This document shows, piece by piece, positions 27,508-36,900 of a DNA stretch of 51,668 nt. The translations under genes were made by a program, and so were the position numbers. Origin of the DNA: Deltaproteobacteria bacterium (GTDB lineage: Bacteria; Desulfobacterota; Syntrophobacteria; Syntrophobacterales; Thermodesulforhabdaceae); the NCBI GenBank assembly GCA_019309115.1, contig JAFDGW010000016.1, positions 1-51,668 on the forward strand, written 5' to 3'. The notes under the pieces were generated by a model. That model did no database searches. It had not been told where the DNA came from and saw nothing but the letters and a program-made list of their open reading frames with translations. Position 1 is the first letter of the stretch. Each line of letters starts with the position of its first letter.

Positions 27508-27861
27508 CACGGTACCTCCCTAACTACTCTCTTCCAAGAAATTACACTCACAATCAGAATAGCAAAATAGTGTAAAAAACAACCTGGGTCGAGCTAAAAC
27601 ACTTTGCCAAGGTAGATTCACCCACCATTGGAGCCGGCGGTACTTTGTCATAATGGCTTCTAACGAGCGACCACGTCGTTTTCCCACAACCGTGAAGGAA
27701 TAATCTTGGAATCATTTTCCGAACAGCTTCAACCACTGGTTGCAAACCTAATTATTATGAGTATATTTAAGAACAGCTTATGATATGATGCAGTACAGTG
27801 TGATATGTAATTTGCAAAGCTGTGATGCTTGAGATTACAGTCTTAAAAGGAGAAACAATCT
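27508..27861. other. Intergenic region, no supported gene
   Basis: This 350-bp gap separates divergent genes. A 63-codon frame on the minus strand (27554-27745) has no ribosome binding site and no recognisable family. AT-rich TATGATATGATG near 27780-27790 could be part of a promoter for the small membrane protein gene, but no matching -35 was clear. Confidence 0.4.
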
Positions 27862-28047
27862 ATGAGTGAATGGGCGTGGCGATTCGGAATGATTATTCTG
27901 TTCGGTGTGCCTGCTATTATAGGCGGAGGGCTAGCATGGCATTTTGTCGAGCGATGGACAGGTGTTATTATTTGGGAAGTAATTCTTCTGTTCATTTTGA
28001 GCTGGGTTTTGGCAAAGGGTGATAAGCTAAAGGAAGAGCATCATTAG
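27862..28047 (+). CDS. Small two-helix membrane protein
   Basis: This 61-residue protein has two predicted membrane helices (about 8-26 and 34-51), a short charged tail (KGDKLKEEHH) and a good ribosome binding site (AAGGAGA). It is not recognised as a named family. It lies 14 bp before the DUF6485 gene, so the two are probably co-transcribed. Size, codon use and Shine-Dalgarno spacing support a real gene. Confidence 0.7.
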   Translation: MSEWAWRFGMIILFGVPAIIGGGLAWHFVERWTGVIIWEVILLFILSWVLAKGDKLKEEHH

Positions 28048-28061
28048 AAGAGAGGAGAACC

Positions 28062-28265
28062 ATGGAATGTAAGAAGGAGAAAAACCTGGAAAACTGTCCA
28101 TGCACCTATGAGCCGTGTGAAAAAAAGGGTATCTGTTGTGAATGTATTGCATATCATTTGAAAAGCAGACAGCTGCCTGGTTGCTGTTTCCCTCCTGATG
28201 CAGAAAGAACCTACGACCGGTCTTTTGAACATTTCGCACGTCTTGTCCAAGAAGGCAGAATTTGA
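28062..28265 (+). CDS. DUF6485 family cysteine-rich protein
   Basis: This 67-residue protein has seven cysteines. The opening CKKEKNLENCPCTYEPC and the following KKGICCECIAYHL match the DUF6485 family known from anaerobic bacteria, which has no known function. The Cys pattern suggests binding of a metal or iron-sulfur cluster. AGAGGAG lies 5-6 bp before the ATG. It follows the small membrane protein gene closely, and a GC-rich hairpin follows. Confidence 0.85.
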   Translation: MECKKEKNLENCPCTYEPCEKKGICCECIAYHLKSRQLPGCCFPPDAERTYDRSFEHFARLVQEGRI

Positions 28266-28280
28266 GCTTATTCTGTTCTA

Positions 28281-28312
28281 GCGATCGCTCCCATTTTCAG
28301 AGGGGCGATCGC
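28281..28312. terminator. Hairpin of paired GCGATCGC palindromes after DUF6485
   Basis: GCGATCGC at 28281-28288 pairs with GCGATCGC at 28305-28312. After a one-base bulge, CCC pairs with GGG, leaving a 9-nt loop. There is no T-run, so it may be a rho-dependent end, an attenuator or an RNA-stability element rather than a standard intrinsic terminator. Confidence 0.4.
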
Positions 28313-28353
28313 CCAGAGATACGAACATGGATTAGCCATAAAAGGAGAAAACT

Positions 28354-29388
28354 ATGATCGGGCGAACGTATTTTATGGTGATTTTTTTGTCTCTGTGTAT
28401 GCTGGCATCGTCGGCAGCATGGTCAATGCGGGTCATATCAATGTTTACAACGGCTTGTGTTAGTCAAGAAAACCCGCGATTTGTAAGTGGCTTTATTTTA
28501 CCCTACCAGAGACACAAGGTTCTCATAAGGGCTATGGGACCTTCAGCAGCTTCCACAGTCAAAAATGCCATCCAAAATCCGGCAGTTTTCCTGCACGACG
28601 AGCAATGGAACATCGTAGATTCAAACTCCGACTGGATATCGTCCCCCCAAAAGGATGATATAATCGAGACAGGACTAGCTCCGTCGAATGATAAGGAATC
28701 GGTTATACTGCGCGATTTGGATCCTGGCATGTATAGCGTCGAGGTAATCTCCGAGAACGGTGAAACTGGTTGTGTGGGCCTCGAGATTTACGACCTGGGA
28801 GAAGTCGAGGTTGTTTACGATGATTTTTCTGGCAATTTGCTCTCTTCCGACATGTGGACCGTTGAAAGTGGTACACCGACCGTGGACGGTAATTACTTAG
28901 AATGCTTAGCAAATGACTATCGCACCGACCTAAGAGCATTCCTTTGCAAAGTCACGTCAACAGCAAAAAGTGTTAGCTGGGGAGTGGCCATTCAACCTAA
29001 CCCAGGAACAGCCAATAAACCCCTTTACATTCAATATTGCCCTGGAAAGCGCCACGGCACACCTGTATGCGGCGAATTCGTTATCGAAGCTGACCATGAT
29101 GTGACGGCGCGCATCGTAGAATTAAACTCTTTGGGTTTGCCAAACAAAGTGCTCTCAACTGAAGTTGTAGGACGACTGGAGACAGGAGCTTTTCTAAACA
29201 TTCAATACGCAAGATATGAAAATACCATAAACTTTTGGTCCCTTTTTCAGGATTCCGACGTCATCACCATCGTTAACCGACTCCTCCCTGAGTTAGACGA
29301 ACTGTACAATGAAGTCCCAATAGTCATTTATTCCTACTCCAGTACGCCCGTGAATTCTACATACTTGATCGATTTCGTTGAGAAGTAA
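28354..29388 (+). CDS. Secreted protein of unknown function
   Basis: This 344-residue protein has a signal peptide of about 24 residues. The first half (about 45-150) resembles a domain common in exported proteins of Verrucomicrobia and others, with VLIRAMGPSAAS, the asparagine-tryptophan segment SNSDWISSP, GLAPSNDKESVILRDLDPGMYSVEV and GLEIYDLG. In other proteins it often occurs in repeats; here there is one. The second half (about 155-344) looks beta-rich and starts with YDDFSGNLLSSDMWTVESG, like concanavalin-type or glycan-binding modules. It has AAAGGAG before the ATG. No catalytic motif was found. Confidence 0.75.
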   Translation: MIGRTYFMVIFLSLCMLASSAAWSMRVISMFTTACVSQENPRFVSGFILPYQRHKVLIRAMGPSAASTVKNAIQNPAVFLHDEQWNIVDSNSDWISSPQKDDIIETGLAPSNDKESVILRDLDPGMYSVEVISENGETGCVGLEIYDLGEVEVVYDDFSGNLLSSDMWTVESGTPTVDGNYLECLANDYRTDLRAFLCKVTSTAKSVSWGVAIQPNPGTANKPLYIQYCPGKRHGTPVCGEFVIEADHDVTARIVELNSLGLPNKVLSTEVVGRLETGAFLNIQYARYENTINFWSLFQDSDVITIVNRLLPELDELYNEVPIVIYSYSSTPVNSTYLIDFVEK

Positions 29389-29968
29389 TACGATTGCCGG
29401 GCCCCTGATACCGGAGGAACTCGGTTTTACTCGCTCTCAGAACCGTTACCTTTTGCCTACTCGCAGCTTCCTATTTCTGCTCAGATGAGTATCCATTTCA
29501 ATGAGCTGTGGAGTCAGACGTAACGGCTCATGTTGTCTGACACCGTCAGAGCTCTGCCCCTCCGGTTTCCCACAATTCACAAATCTTATCTCCTCAAACT
29601 CTGGACAAATACACCCCTAATATCCGTGCTGCATCTCCTATGCGGTATAGCCTGCTCATGTGCACATGAATAAGCAAATAAAATCAAAAATCAAGCAACT
29701 GTTAACAACCCTGTTCGGCCGGAGGGGGATAGCCGAACAGGGCCAGGAGGGGTTAGGAGAAGGCGACCTAACGCCATCTACAATAACATATACACAACTG
29801 CTCTCAGAATTGCAATTCTTTTGTTAATCTCTGTTACAAAGTGGAAACCCCAGTACAAAGCTAGGGCAAAAAACTATCAGGACATTCACTGAGTTGACGA
29901 CGTTCTGAGAGAAACAAACGCATGCCAATTAACCTTCGCAGCCGATGTTTTAAACTGAATCGGCAGCT
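29389..29968. other. Intergenic region between convergent genes
   Basis: No coding frame with start signals and no tRNA was seen in this 580 bp. It contains a strong 11-bp hairpin at 29709-29742, annotated separately, and a weaker 7-bp inverted repeat (GTCAGAC / GTCTGAC, 29513-29541). It may be the termination zone for the long leftward operon and the rightward secreted-protein gene. Confidence 0.45.
29709..29742. terminator. 11-bp perfect hairpin, possible bidirectional terminator
   Basis: CCCTGTTCGGC at 29709-29719 is exactly complementary to GCCGAACAGGG at 29732-29742, with a 12-nt loop. It lies 227 bp past the stop of the ~20-kb leftward operon, and there is no T-run on either side. It could be a processed 3' end, a rho-dependent terminator or a structured RNA element. 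Confidence 0.45.
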
Positions 29969-31957
29969 TTAGTAACTCAATCTGCCCAGAGAGCGCATTA
30001 TCAGCGTAAAGCCCATACCCAGCATACCCATTATGCCCATCCCGCAGGAAAATCCAGCCAGCAAAACCGGAGCGTACAGCCTCCATTTCACCCCGTACTT
30101 TCTAACAAAGTAATACTTGGCCAGTAAAGCACCGACCACCTCGAGAAATACTCCGTGAGGTGTGGTCTGACCTAAGCCCCGGGTCACTCCGTAAATTAGC
30201 ATTATTGGTAAGTTCATTGTAGCAAGGGTCCAGTAAGTCACAAGCCCTAGTCCAAGCCCCCAAAGAACATAGGAAATTTTAAAGGCTTGAAAGAAAGGAG
30301 AATTACCCTCCAAAGTAGCACTCTGAAGTAACAGAGTATTTAAAGCATGAAGATGCCACAGCTCCTGCGCGTAGGGATACTGATTCGACGGAATTGGGGC
30401 AAGCTGCCATAGATATTGGGAAAAAAGCAAGCTCGATATCATAACCACAGGAAAAACAAATATTTCCGCCTTGATTATGCTTTTGAAACTTGTTCCTGTC
30501 AGTTCGATTTCTCTGAATTTGACCGTGGCCTTGCCGTAATTGTGGATCGGAATCGGAGCATACCATATCCCTATGCCGTGATAACCGAAATACCTCGATG
30601 CCAGGATAAAACTGGCCTCACGCACCATGGGAAGGCTCACAAACTGGCCCGCCACGCCTTCCATCCGAGCCGAGATATAAGATATTATCGGCGTGTAGAT
30701 AAAACCGTAAGCTACCAAGAAAATAACCGGAAAGCCTGGTACCAGATAGTTGCACAAAATAATGTAGGCGGTTGTTGAAGCCACGTATATCCCGATGGCG
30801 ATCCATATATTAAAATCACCACGACCGGGTGGAGGTGTGAAAAGTTTCTTTATCCGCTTTCTAAATGGCTTCGCATCTCTGCTTCTCAGCATGGCCATAA
30901 CATGTATAATCCCCGCAACGGCTATGGCCAAACCCAGACCAATTCCAAAACTCATGTAAAAGTCGAAGTTATTGGCAAAAACCGTATCAACCGTTTCCAT
31001 GCCCTTGTGCCAGTGATAAAGAATACCCTTTCGGTACAGGATAGGATTTATGATGAGCGTAATGAGAAAACCCACAAACCCGCCCATGACAGCCCAGAAG
31101 GGGAGCACCATCCCGAGGAATAATAACCCCAGATCCAGCTGTATACCCGTTGCTACCGCGGGCAGCATGTCTTCCGTATAATGGGTCAATTCGATCCATG
31201 GAATTGGTAAAATCCGAATCGGCTCAGACAGCACTACACCCGAAACAGAAGGAATCAAAACGTACAATGCCCCAAAAACAATCCCAATGACACCCCCAAT
31301 TGAAAAAACCCTCCAACGCCATCCGCTTTCTTGACGGTTCGCCGATTCGGCGAGAGCCATTGTACCAAGCGCTCCAACAGGAGCCATCGGAAATGGCAGC
31401 TTTTCAACATCGGAAGTAAGACGATAGAGAGCGTATCCAAGGCCGAAGTGATCCACAGCCTGAATGAGTTCAAAACCCACCATCAACAGAATCGGAACCA
31501 GCCAGTCTCTGTGAAAAAAAGTGCGTTCTAGGTAAGACTCTGACGAAAGTGGAGGAGCTACCCATGAAGGTATAAGATGCGTCAATCCTAGAATGCGAGC
31601 GGCTTCCGACTGGACCAGGTATTGATTCCACAGGAGGCCGGAAAATGGAGATGCGAGAGCGGCACCGGCCATGTAATAAAGAACGAAGACTTCCTGTTGG
31701 CTGAGGCGAGTGTAGGCACGTTTTGCAACCTCTGCAAAAAGAATTACTGTTACCCAGCGCGCCGCGGGACCAACACCTGTACCTATAACCAGATTCAGGT
31801 ACATGGAACCCGGCATCATAATAAAACCCACAAAAAAGGCACCGACCACGGACTTCCAGCCGAAACCTTCTTCAAAGTGATCCGGAGGTGGAAGTAGTTC
31901 CCGGTATTCTTTTAGTTCCCTGTCTTCCTTCACCGTCTGCCCCCGCAACCTCCTCAA
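29969..31957 (-). CDS. Polytopic membrane protein, OPT-like transporter
   Basis: This 662-residue protein has 12 or more predicted membrane helices. Segments such as VGFIMMPGSMYLNLVIGTGVGPAA and the WVTVILFAEVAKR helix recall the OPT / DUF6784-6785 group of oligopeptide-transporter-like proteins; recognition is moderate only. The ATG overlaps the stop of the preceding membrane-protein gene as ATGA, so the two are made together and probably form one complex. It is the last gene of the long leftward operon. Substrate unknown. Confidence 0.7.
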   Translation of the reverse strand: MRRLRGQTVKEDRELKEYRELLPPPDHFEEGFGWKSVVGAFFVGFIMMPGSMYLNLVIGTGVGPAARWVTVILFAEVAKRAYTRLSQQEVFVLYYMAGAALASPFSGLLWNQYLVQSEAARILGLTHLIPSWVAPPLSSESYLERTFFHRDWLVPILLMVGFELIQAVDHFGLGYALYRLTSDVEKLPFPMAPVGALGTMALAESANRQESGWRWRVFSIGGVIGIVFGALYVLIPSVSGVVLSEPIRILPIPWIELTHYTEDMLPAVATGIQLDLGLLFLGMVLPFWAVMGGFVGFLITLIINPILYRKGILYHWHKGMETVDTVFANNFDFYMSFGIGLGLAIAVAGIIHVMAMLRSRDAKPFRKRIKKLFTPPPGRGDFNIWIAIGIYVASTTAYIILCNYLVPGFPVIFLVAYGFIYTPIISYISARMEGVAGQFVSLPMVREASFILASRYFGYHGIGIWYAPIPIHNYGKATVKFREIELTGTSFKSIIKAEIFVFPVVMISSLLFSQYLWQLAPIPSNQYPYAQELWHLHALNTLLLQSATLEGNSPFFQAFKISYVLWGLGLGLVTYWTLATMNLPIMLIYGVTRGLGQTTPHGVFLEVVGALLAKYYFVRKYGVKWRLYAPVLLAGFSCGMGIMGMLGMGFTLIMRSLGRLSY

Positions 31958-33996
31958 AGCGGGAAAACATGATAGGATACAGGAGAAAAAAGCCCACCTA
32001 TCAACCAGAACACGGCCATCACCGTATCACCAACAATAAGTCCGATGAAAAACCACCTTACTGTTCGATACATTCTAACCCCACCGTACCTCAACACCAC
32101 CGTATTACACAACCAACCGACGAAAAAAGAAAACCACAGAATCTTCATAGCCGAACTGTAAGCAAGCAGGTAACCTACAGGGTGCAAGGGCCACCACAAA
32201 AAGCGACGATACCCCAAAATAATCAATGTCATTACCACTGCCCCTGCGGTGGCAAATAGGATACTCCACTTTTTAGGTGCTTCTGGATGCTGTATAAGCT
32301 GAAGCGCCTGTTCATGCACTCTTGTTACCGTTTCTAAAGCCCAGGTATCCGGCAGAGATAACATTCCATACTTGTAATAAAGCACCAACATGGACATCGT
32401 AGAGAAGAGGAGAGTCACCGCCAGAGCAATCACAATGCCAATTAAAAACCTCTTTCTTGCTCCGGAGTTTTCCCCCAATGCATATGCATGAAAAAGCGTG
32501 GGTATCAGGGATTCGCGATAGTCAACAAAGGCAAGCTTCTGCAAAACTGCCCCAAGATAAACCATAAGCGGGGATAACAAGTTAGATGGCAAAAAGGTCA
32601 AAAAACCGTCAGAAGGTGCTACCGTTAGGGTGTAGTATGGAAGTCCTGCCTGACATACCAGCCTGGCCGAAACGAGCTGAATAATGAAACAGAGCAGAAA
32701 AAATGGTACGGTAGAATACAGGGGCATTTTGAAATAAACGCACCACGCAACAGCCCCGATAAAACCGACCAAGAGCAGAAACAGTGACACCGACGGGGAT
32801 GTCAGGCCCGAAAAATCTTTAAACCGATCCTGCCGCTGGAAGAAGATGCCAACACTTTTCAAGGCAATAACCAAGTGCTCCCTGGCAAGCCACACTAAAA
32901 ACAGAAAAAATATCCCGTAAGCTCCCACAGCCTGCATTTCCTCAACCCTGGATAAAACAGGTCCGAAGGTCGTCCCAAGTGCAACCTCAGGAATTCTCAA
33001 ACCGGCAACACTCAAAACCCCGGGCAATAATCCACCAAGAACAAAGAAGAACCACAAACTGAACGAAACCTGCCTAACCGTCAGATAGGCAAAACCTATG
33101 AAGGCTGGATACAAATAAATTTTTGCTTTGTAAAAACCCTTCAGTATACCCCCCTTGGGCACGTAAGGCTGAGCCAGTAACAGTGTGGGAATGTCTGGCA
33201 CATGAGGATAGTAGGTACTGAGGCCGTTCAGGGTGTGGAGCAAAACCGGGATAAGAAGGCCAATGATGAAATATGGGCTTCTCAGATGGGTGCCCAGCGT
33301 GCCTTTAATTGATTGTTCCGCAAAAAGAATTGGAACTTGGAGAAGAGGAAAATTCATCCGTTCATTCTCAATCCACTGATGGGAAAACAATCCTACTATT
33401 CCAAAGATTGCAAGGCACACGCAACCAAAGAAAAGCAACCAAAGAGCTATGGGCACAATCCACTTGTTCCAGGGAATAATCCCAAGAACCTCAAATACGG
33501 TTCTGCCGATACAGCCTTCGTTGCCGTACAGGACAGATTTTATAAGAACGGGATCGCGAGGAAACAAGGCGACCGGCAAAGTAAAAAGCCATTCCTTTGC
33601 CGATAGCGTTCCCTCTGCAAGCATACGGCCAGGAGTGGTTATATTGGCCAGAAAGGTTCGAGCGAAACCTGTGTAAGATAGTGTGGATGCTATGGCCGAA
33701 ACGGTCCACAATAACAGGATTTCACCGGGCAGAAGCCGAAAAGATCTGAAAAGCCTGCCCATCAGGGGGTTCCATAACACAGTAGCCAGGACAAGCAGTA
33801 AAAAGGACACGAGCGGGAAATGTCCGCCACCAAGCGGGGAATTCTGCCAGAGGATGTTATTCCACGGCGTAGCCCACGCAATCATAGCGGTAATAACCGC
33901 TCCCAAAAAGATAATGCTTGCTCTTATGGCTTTCACCGTCAGGAAGAAATTCCCTCTCTTATAGCCTGTTTTAACGCCGGACCAAGAGTATGCCAC
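31954..33996 (-). CDS. Polytopic membrane protein, DUF6785-like
   Basis: This 680-residue protein has about 14 predicted membrane helices and the segments TVLWNPLMGRLFRSFRLLPGEILLLWTVSAIAS and WIENERMNFPLLQVP, which resemble DUF6785-type membrane proteins found beside related transporters. The start is uncertain. GTG at 33996 lies 58 bp inside the preceding gene without a good site, and GTG at 33936, 3 bp past that gene's stop, is an alternative. Together with the next gene it forms a tandem pair of related large membrane proteins with unknown substrate. Confidence 0.7.
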   Translation of the reverse strand: MAYSWSGVKTGYKRGNFFLTVKAIRASIIFLGAVITAMIAWATPWNNILWQNSPLGGGHFPLVSFLLLVLATVLWNPLMGRLFRSFRLLPGEILLLWTVSAIASTLSYTGFARTFLANITTPGRMLAEGTLSAKEWLFTLPVALFPRDPVLIKSVLYGNEGCIGRTVFEVLGIIPWNKWIVPIALWLLFFGCVCLAIFGIVGLFSHQWIENERMNFPLLQVPILFAEQSIKGTLGTHLRSPYFIIGLLIPVLLHTLNGLSTYYPHVPDIPTLLLAQPYVPKGGILKGFYKAKIYLYPAFIGFAYLTVRQVSFSLWFFFVLGGLLPGVLSVAGLRIPEVALGTTFGPVLSRVEEMQAVGAYGIFFLFLVWLAREHLVIALKSVGIFFQRQDRFKDFSGLTSPSVSLFLLLVGFIGAVAWCVYFKMPLYSTVPFFLLCFIIQLVSARLVCQAGLPYYTLTVAPSDGFLTFLPSNLLSPLMVYLGAVLQKLAFVDYRESLIPTLFHAYALGENSGARKRFLIGIVIALAVTLLFSTMSMLVLYYKYGMLSLPDTWALETVTRVHEQALQLIQHPEAPKKWSILFATAGAVVMTLIILGYRRFLWWPLHPVGYLLAYSSAMKILWFSFFVGWLCNTVVLRYGGVRMYRTVRWFFIGLIVGDTVMAVFWLIGGLFSPVSYHVFPL

Positions 33997-36900
33997 CTCA
34001 ACAACTGCTTGCGAATTTCTCTTATGAAATTCTCATTTGCCTTGTGCCACGATCCAGCTTCACCGGATAATCGGATAATCCTAATCGTTATGTTTACATA
34101 TTCAGGTTCTTCCAGACTGGAACAACAGTACATTTGAACACGCTGTTTAATCCCAAAGTCAAATGGAGCAAGCCACACGCTAGTCTGCAGCAGAAAACAC
34201 TGGGGAAATCGGCTTATCCGGTACGGTTCCACCTGGACTTCCGCCCAATCAGCCCACCCCGTCGAAACACCGTCTGACATAAAAACCCCATGAGCAACAT
34301 CTTGATGCATATTTATGTAGTCTGCAAGGAACATGAGAACTGCTGCTCTATCCTCTATTGGGAAGAGGAAGGGTAATTCCACAATCAAAAGATCTCCGTT
34401 CGGCCTAGGCAAAGTCCACGTTCTTTCCACGTCAGGCATAGAGATGTCGGTGGCAACCCGCGCCGGATAAATGGATGCCACCAGCACAACGCCAAAAACC
34501 AGGATCATACTCATTACGCTGGACAGAGAAGAATAGTTAAAGGTAAGGGTCTTGAAGAAAGAAAAGGTGGTCAGGTATTTGGCAGTGAACTGGGCAAGCA
34601 GATAGCCAGTGACGCAGGATAAAACGGCAAATGATAGCGCCTCCATTATAAAAAGCATTCCTACGTGATGAGGAGCAAGGCCAACACTGGTGTAAATGGC
34701 TATTTCCCTTTTTCTTTCATGTACTTGTCCAATGAGCGTGTTAAGGCATATGAGGACAACTATGAGCAACGGGACTATCAGGTTGGTCATACCTTGGTAT
34801 TTCACAGCCGTAATGGCACTATGAAAAAAGATTTCCCCACCTTTTCCGATGAAAAAAGGATAGGCAAACCACGTTCCAAAATCCTTTTTGACTTCACCCA
34901 GAAGGTGTATCGCTTTTATGTGTCCTCCCAGGGCCATGCAGGTCTCAACCGGTATTATTACCGTTTTTTCGGCTGAAGCGTGGTAAAATCTTTCAGAGAT
35001 GGGCAAGACTTCTTCGCCCGATTCTATTGCTTCCACTTCCACTTCCGTGAGTTCTTCTTCGGGATGCATTTCCAGATAAGCCGGTGTTAGAGCCTGACCA
35101 TCCAGGTCCCTTAATGCCCCAAATTTTTCAGCATCAAAGACCCCAACTACCACGAACGGCATTCCAAACAAGGAAACCACCGGCGGCGCATTAAAAAGTG
35201 AATGGTGAGTAGTGAGCAGATCATTCAGGTTTACGTTTAGAGCTCGAGCAACTTCAGAGGAAATTACAATCTCATTATAACAACCATCCTTCAACCATCG
35301 ACCCCACAGAAGGGTTTGTTTTATCCTTTCCGGAGCGTTTGAGCTCATGCCCATAATGCCCTCAAGGCCAACAATAGCACCGTTTTCGCCTGCAAGTACG
35401 GCAAGTTCTTTTTTGTATGGATCAACCCTATCCATCCATGCCCTTACGAAAACATGTTTTCCACAAGCTTTCTGAATAGCCTGCATCTGCCTTAAAGCAA
35501 AATCCGTCAGCGAAAACCACAGGGGATGATGAATGAGAAGCCCTTGGTAGAGCGGATTTTTTCCGGTTTGAACCTCTAATACCCTTTGAAAACTTTTGAC
35601 ACTAGTAAAGGACATAATGGTAAAGGTCAGTATCATCAGGGTAAGACACGTCAGTGCTGTGCGAAGTATCCTACGGTGAAGATTTGATACTCCAATGGCA
35701 AGGGCAGCCCCCAAAGCCTGAGACGTTTTCACATGCCCCACTATGCTAACCAATGCTTTGTTATCGGCAGCTGGTAAAACCTTTAGGCCGTAAATGGATG
35801 CCCTCTGTAAGGTTTCCATTTCCTGTTCAAAACGCCCCAAAATTATCCAGCCCACCAAGATGGACAATCCAACGATGAAAAAAGCAATAATCACCATGGT
35901 TGGGCTGTAGGTAAGCCGGAACGCAGGATGAACGACACGAATGATCGCTATTGTTATAAACAGTATGGCAAAAAAGGCTACGATTTGCTTGTAAATACTT
36001 GTGAAACAAAAGATATAACGTTCAAGGCAATAAGCAAAAGGAACAAAAAGCACTATGAAGAAAACAACGCCCAAAAGGACATCTTTCTGAGTTGACTCTA
36101 TGTCGTGATATACTTGGTTCAAAATAGCCCAGGTCTGAATGGTATTCGTCCAGAAAGCAGCAAATCTTCTTTCAGCCAACGCTCGCTTTGCTTCATCAAT
36201 GCCTTTTTGAGCACTGTTGTAAAGTGATTCGATAAAGCTGTTCCTTATGTCGGTTCTTTTGAAAGCGGTTATTCTGGTTCTTACAAGGTACAGGGTATCC
36301 TCGGCGGCCTGCAGCGGCCCCAAGCGCAACATGGCTGGATGACCTATCAGAAACCCCTTGCCCTCGGGATTGCCAGTGGAACTGTTCAACAAGAGAACAT
36401 CGCGGGTAAGGAGAGAATCTGCCAAGATAAGCTTGAAATGAGTACCGGGTTCCAGAAACACAGATATAATAACAGTGTCCCTTCCATCCACACGGCTGTA
36501 CCAGTACTTTGTGGGAATCGAACCGGTTCTGGCATCTATCAGCTTAACCTTTGTTACAAAAGACAGCTTTCTCGGATGAAAAACGCCAATGACGTCCGTT
36601 TGTTCACAAGGGAACATTATGAGGGTCGTATGAGCGGTCGTACCTTTGATCTTTATCCTGTAGGCCGGTTTACCGGTTTCTCTCTTGTCCGTTGCCCAAC
36701 GTATCCTGCCAGTAGTCGGATCAATCCCGTAAGGTTCAAGAATTAGCTTTTGATAGGAAACTTTCTTATTTGCCACGCCATGTAGAAAAAAACGCCCGTC
36801 CATAAACGAAAGAGCACGGAAAAACATCCTTCCTTGTTGTGCTGTAACTAGAGTACCCGGAGCGGGCCTGTCAGGAAATAACTCCCCCTGGCGTATGAAC

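Noticed and set aside
27554-27745. 63-codon frame on the minus strand, considered as a small gene or transposase fragment
   Set aside because: No ribosome binding site and no recognisable family.
28281-28312. GCGATCGC considered as a HIP1 element pointing to a cyanobacterium
   Set aside because: Only this pair was noticed, inside one hairpin, and gene content does not fit cyanobacteria.
29513-29541. 7-bp inverted repeat GTCAGAC / GTCTGAC considered as a terminator
   Set aside because: Short stem, 15-nt loop and no T-run; not distinguishable from chance.
29389-29968. Searched for tRNA or other structured RNA
   Set aside because: No cloverleaf or TPsiC-like motif could be assembled; only isolated hairpins.
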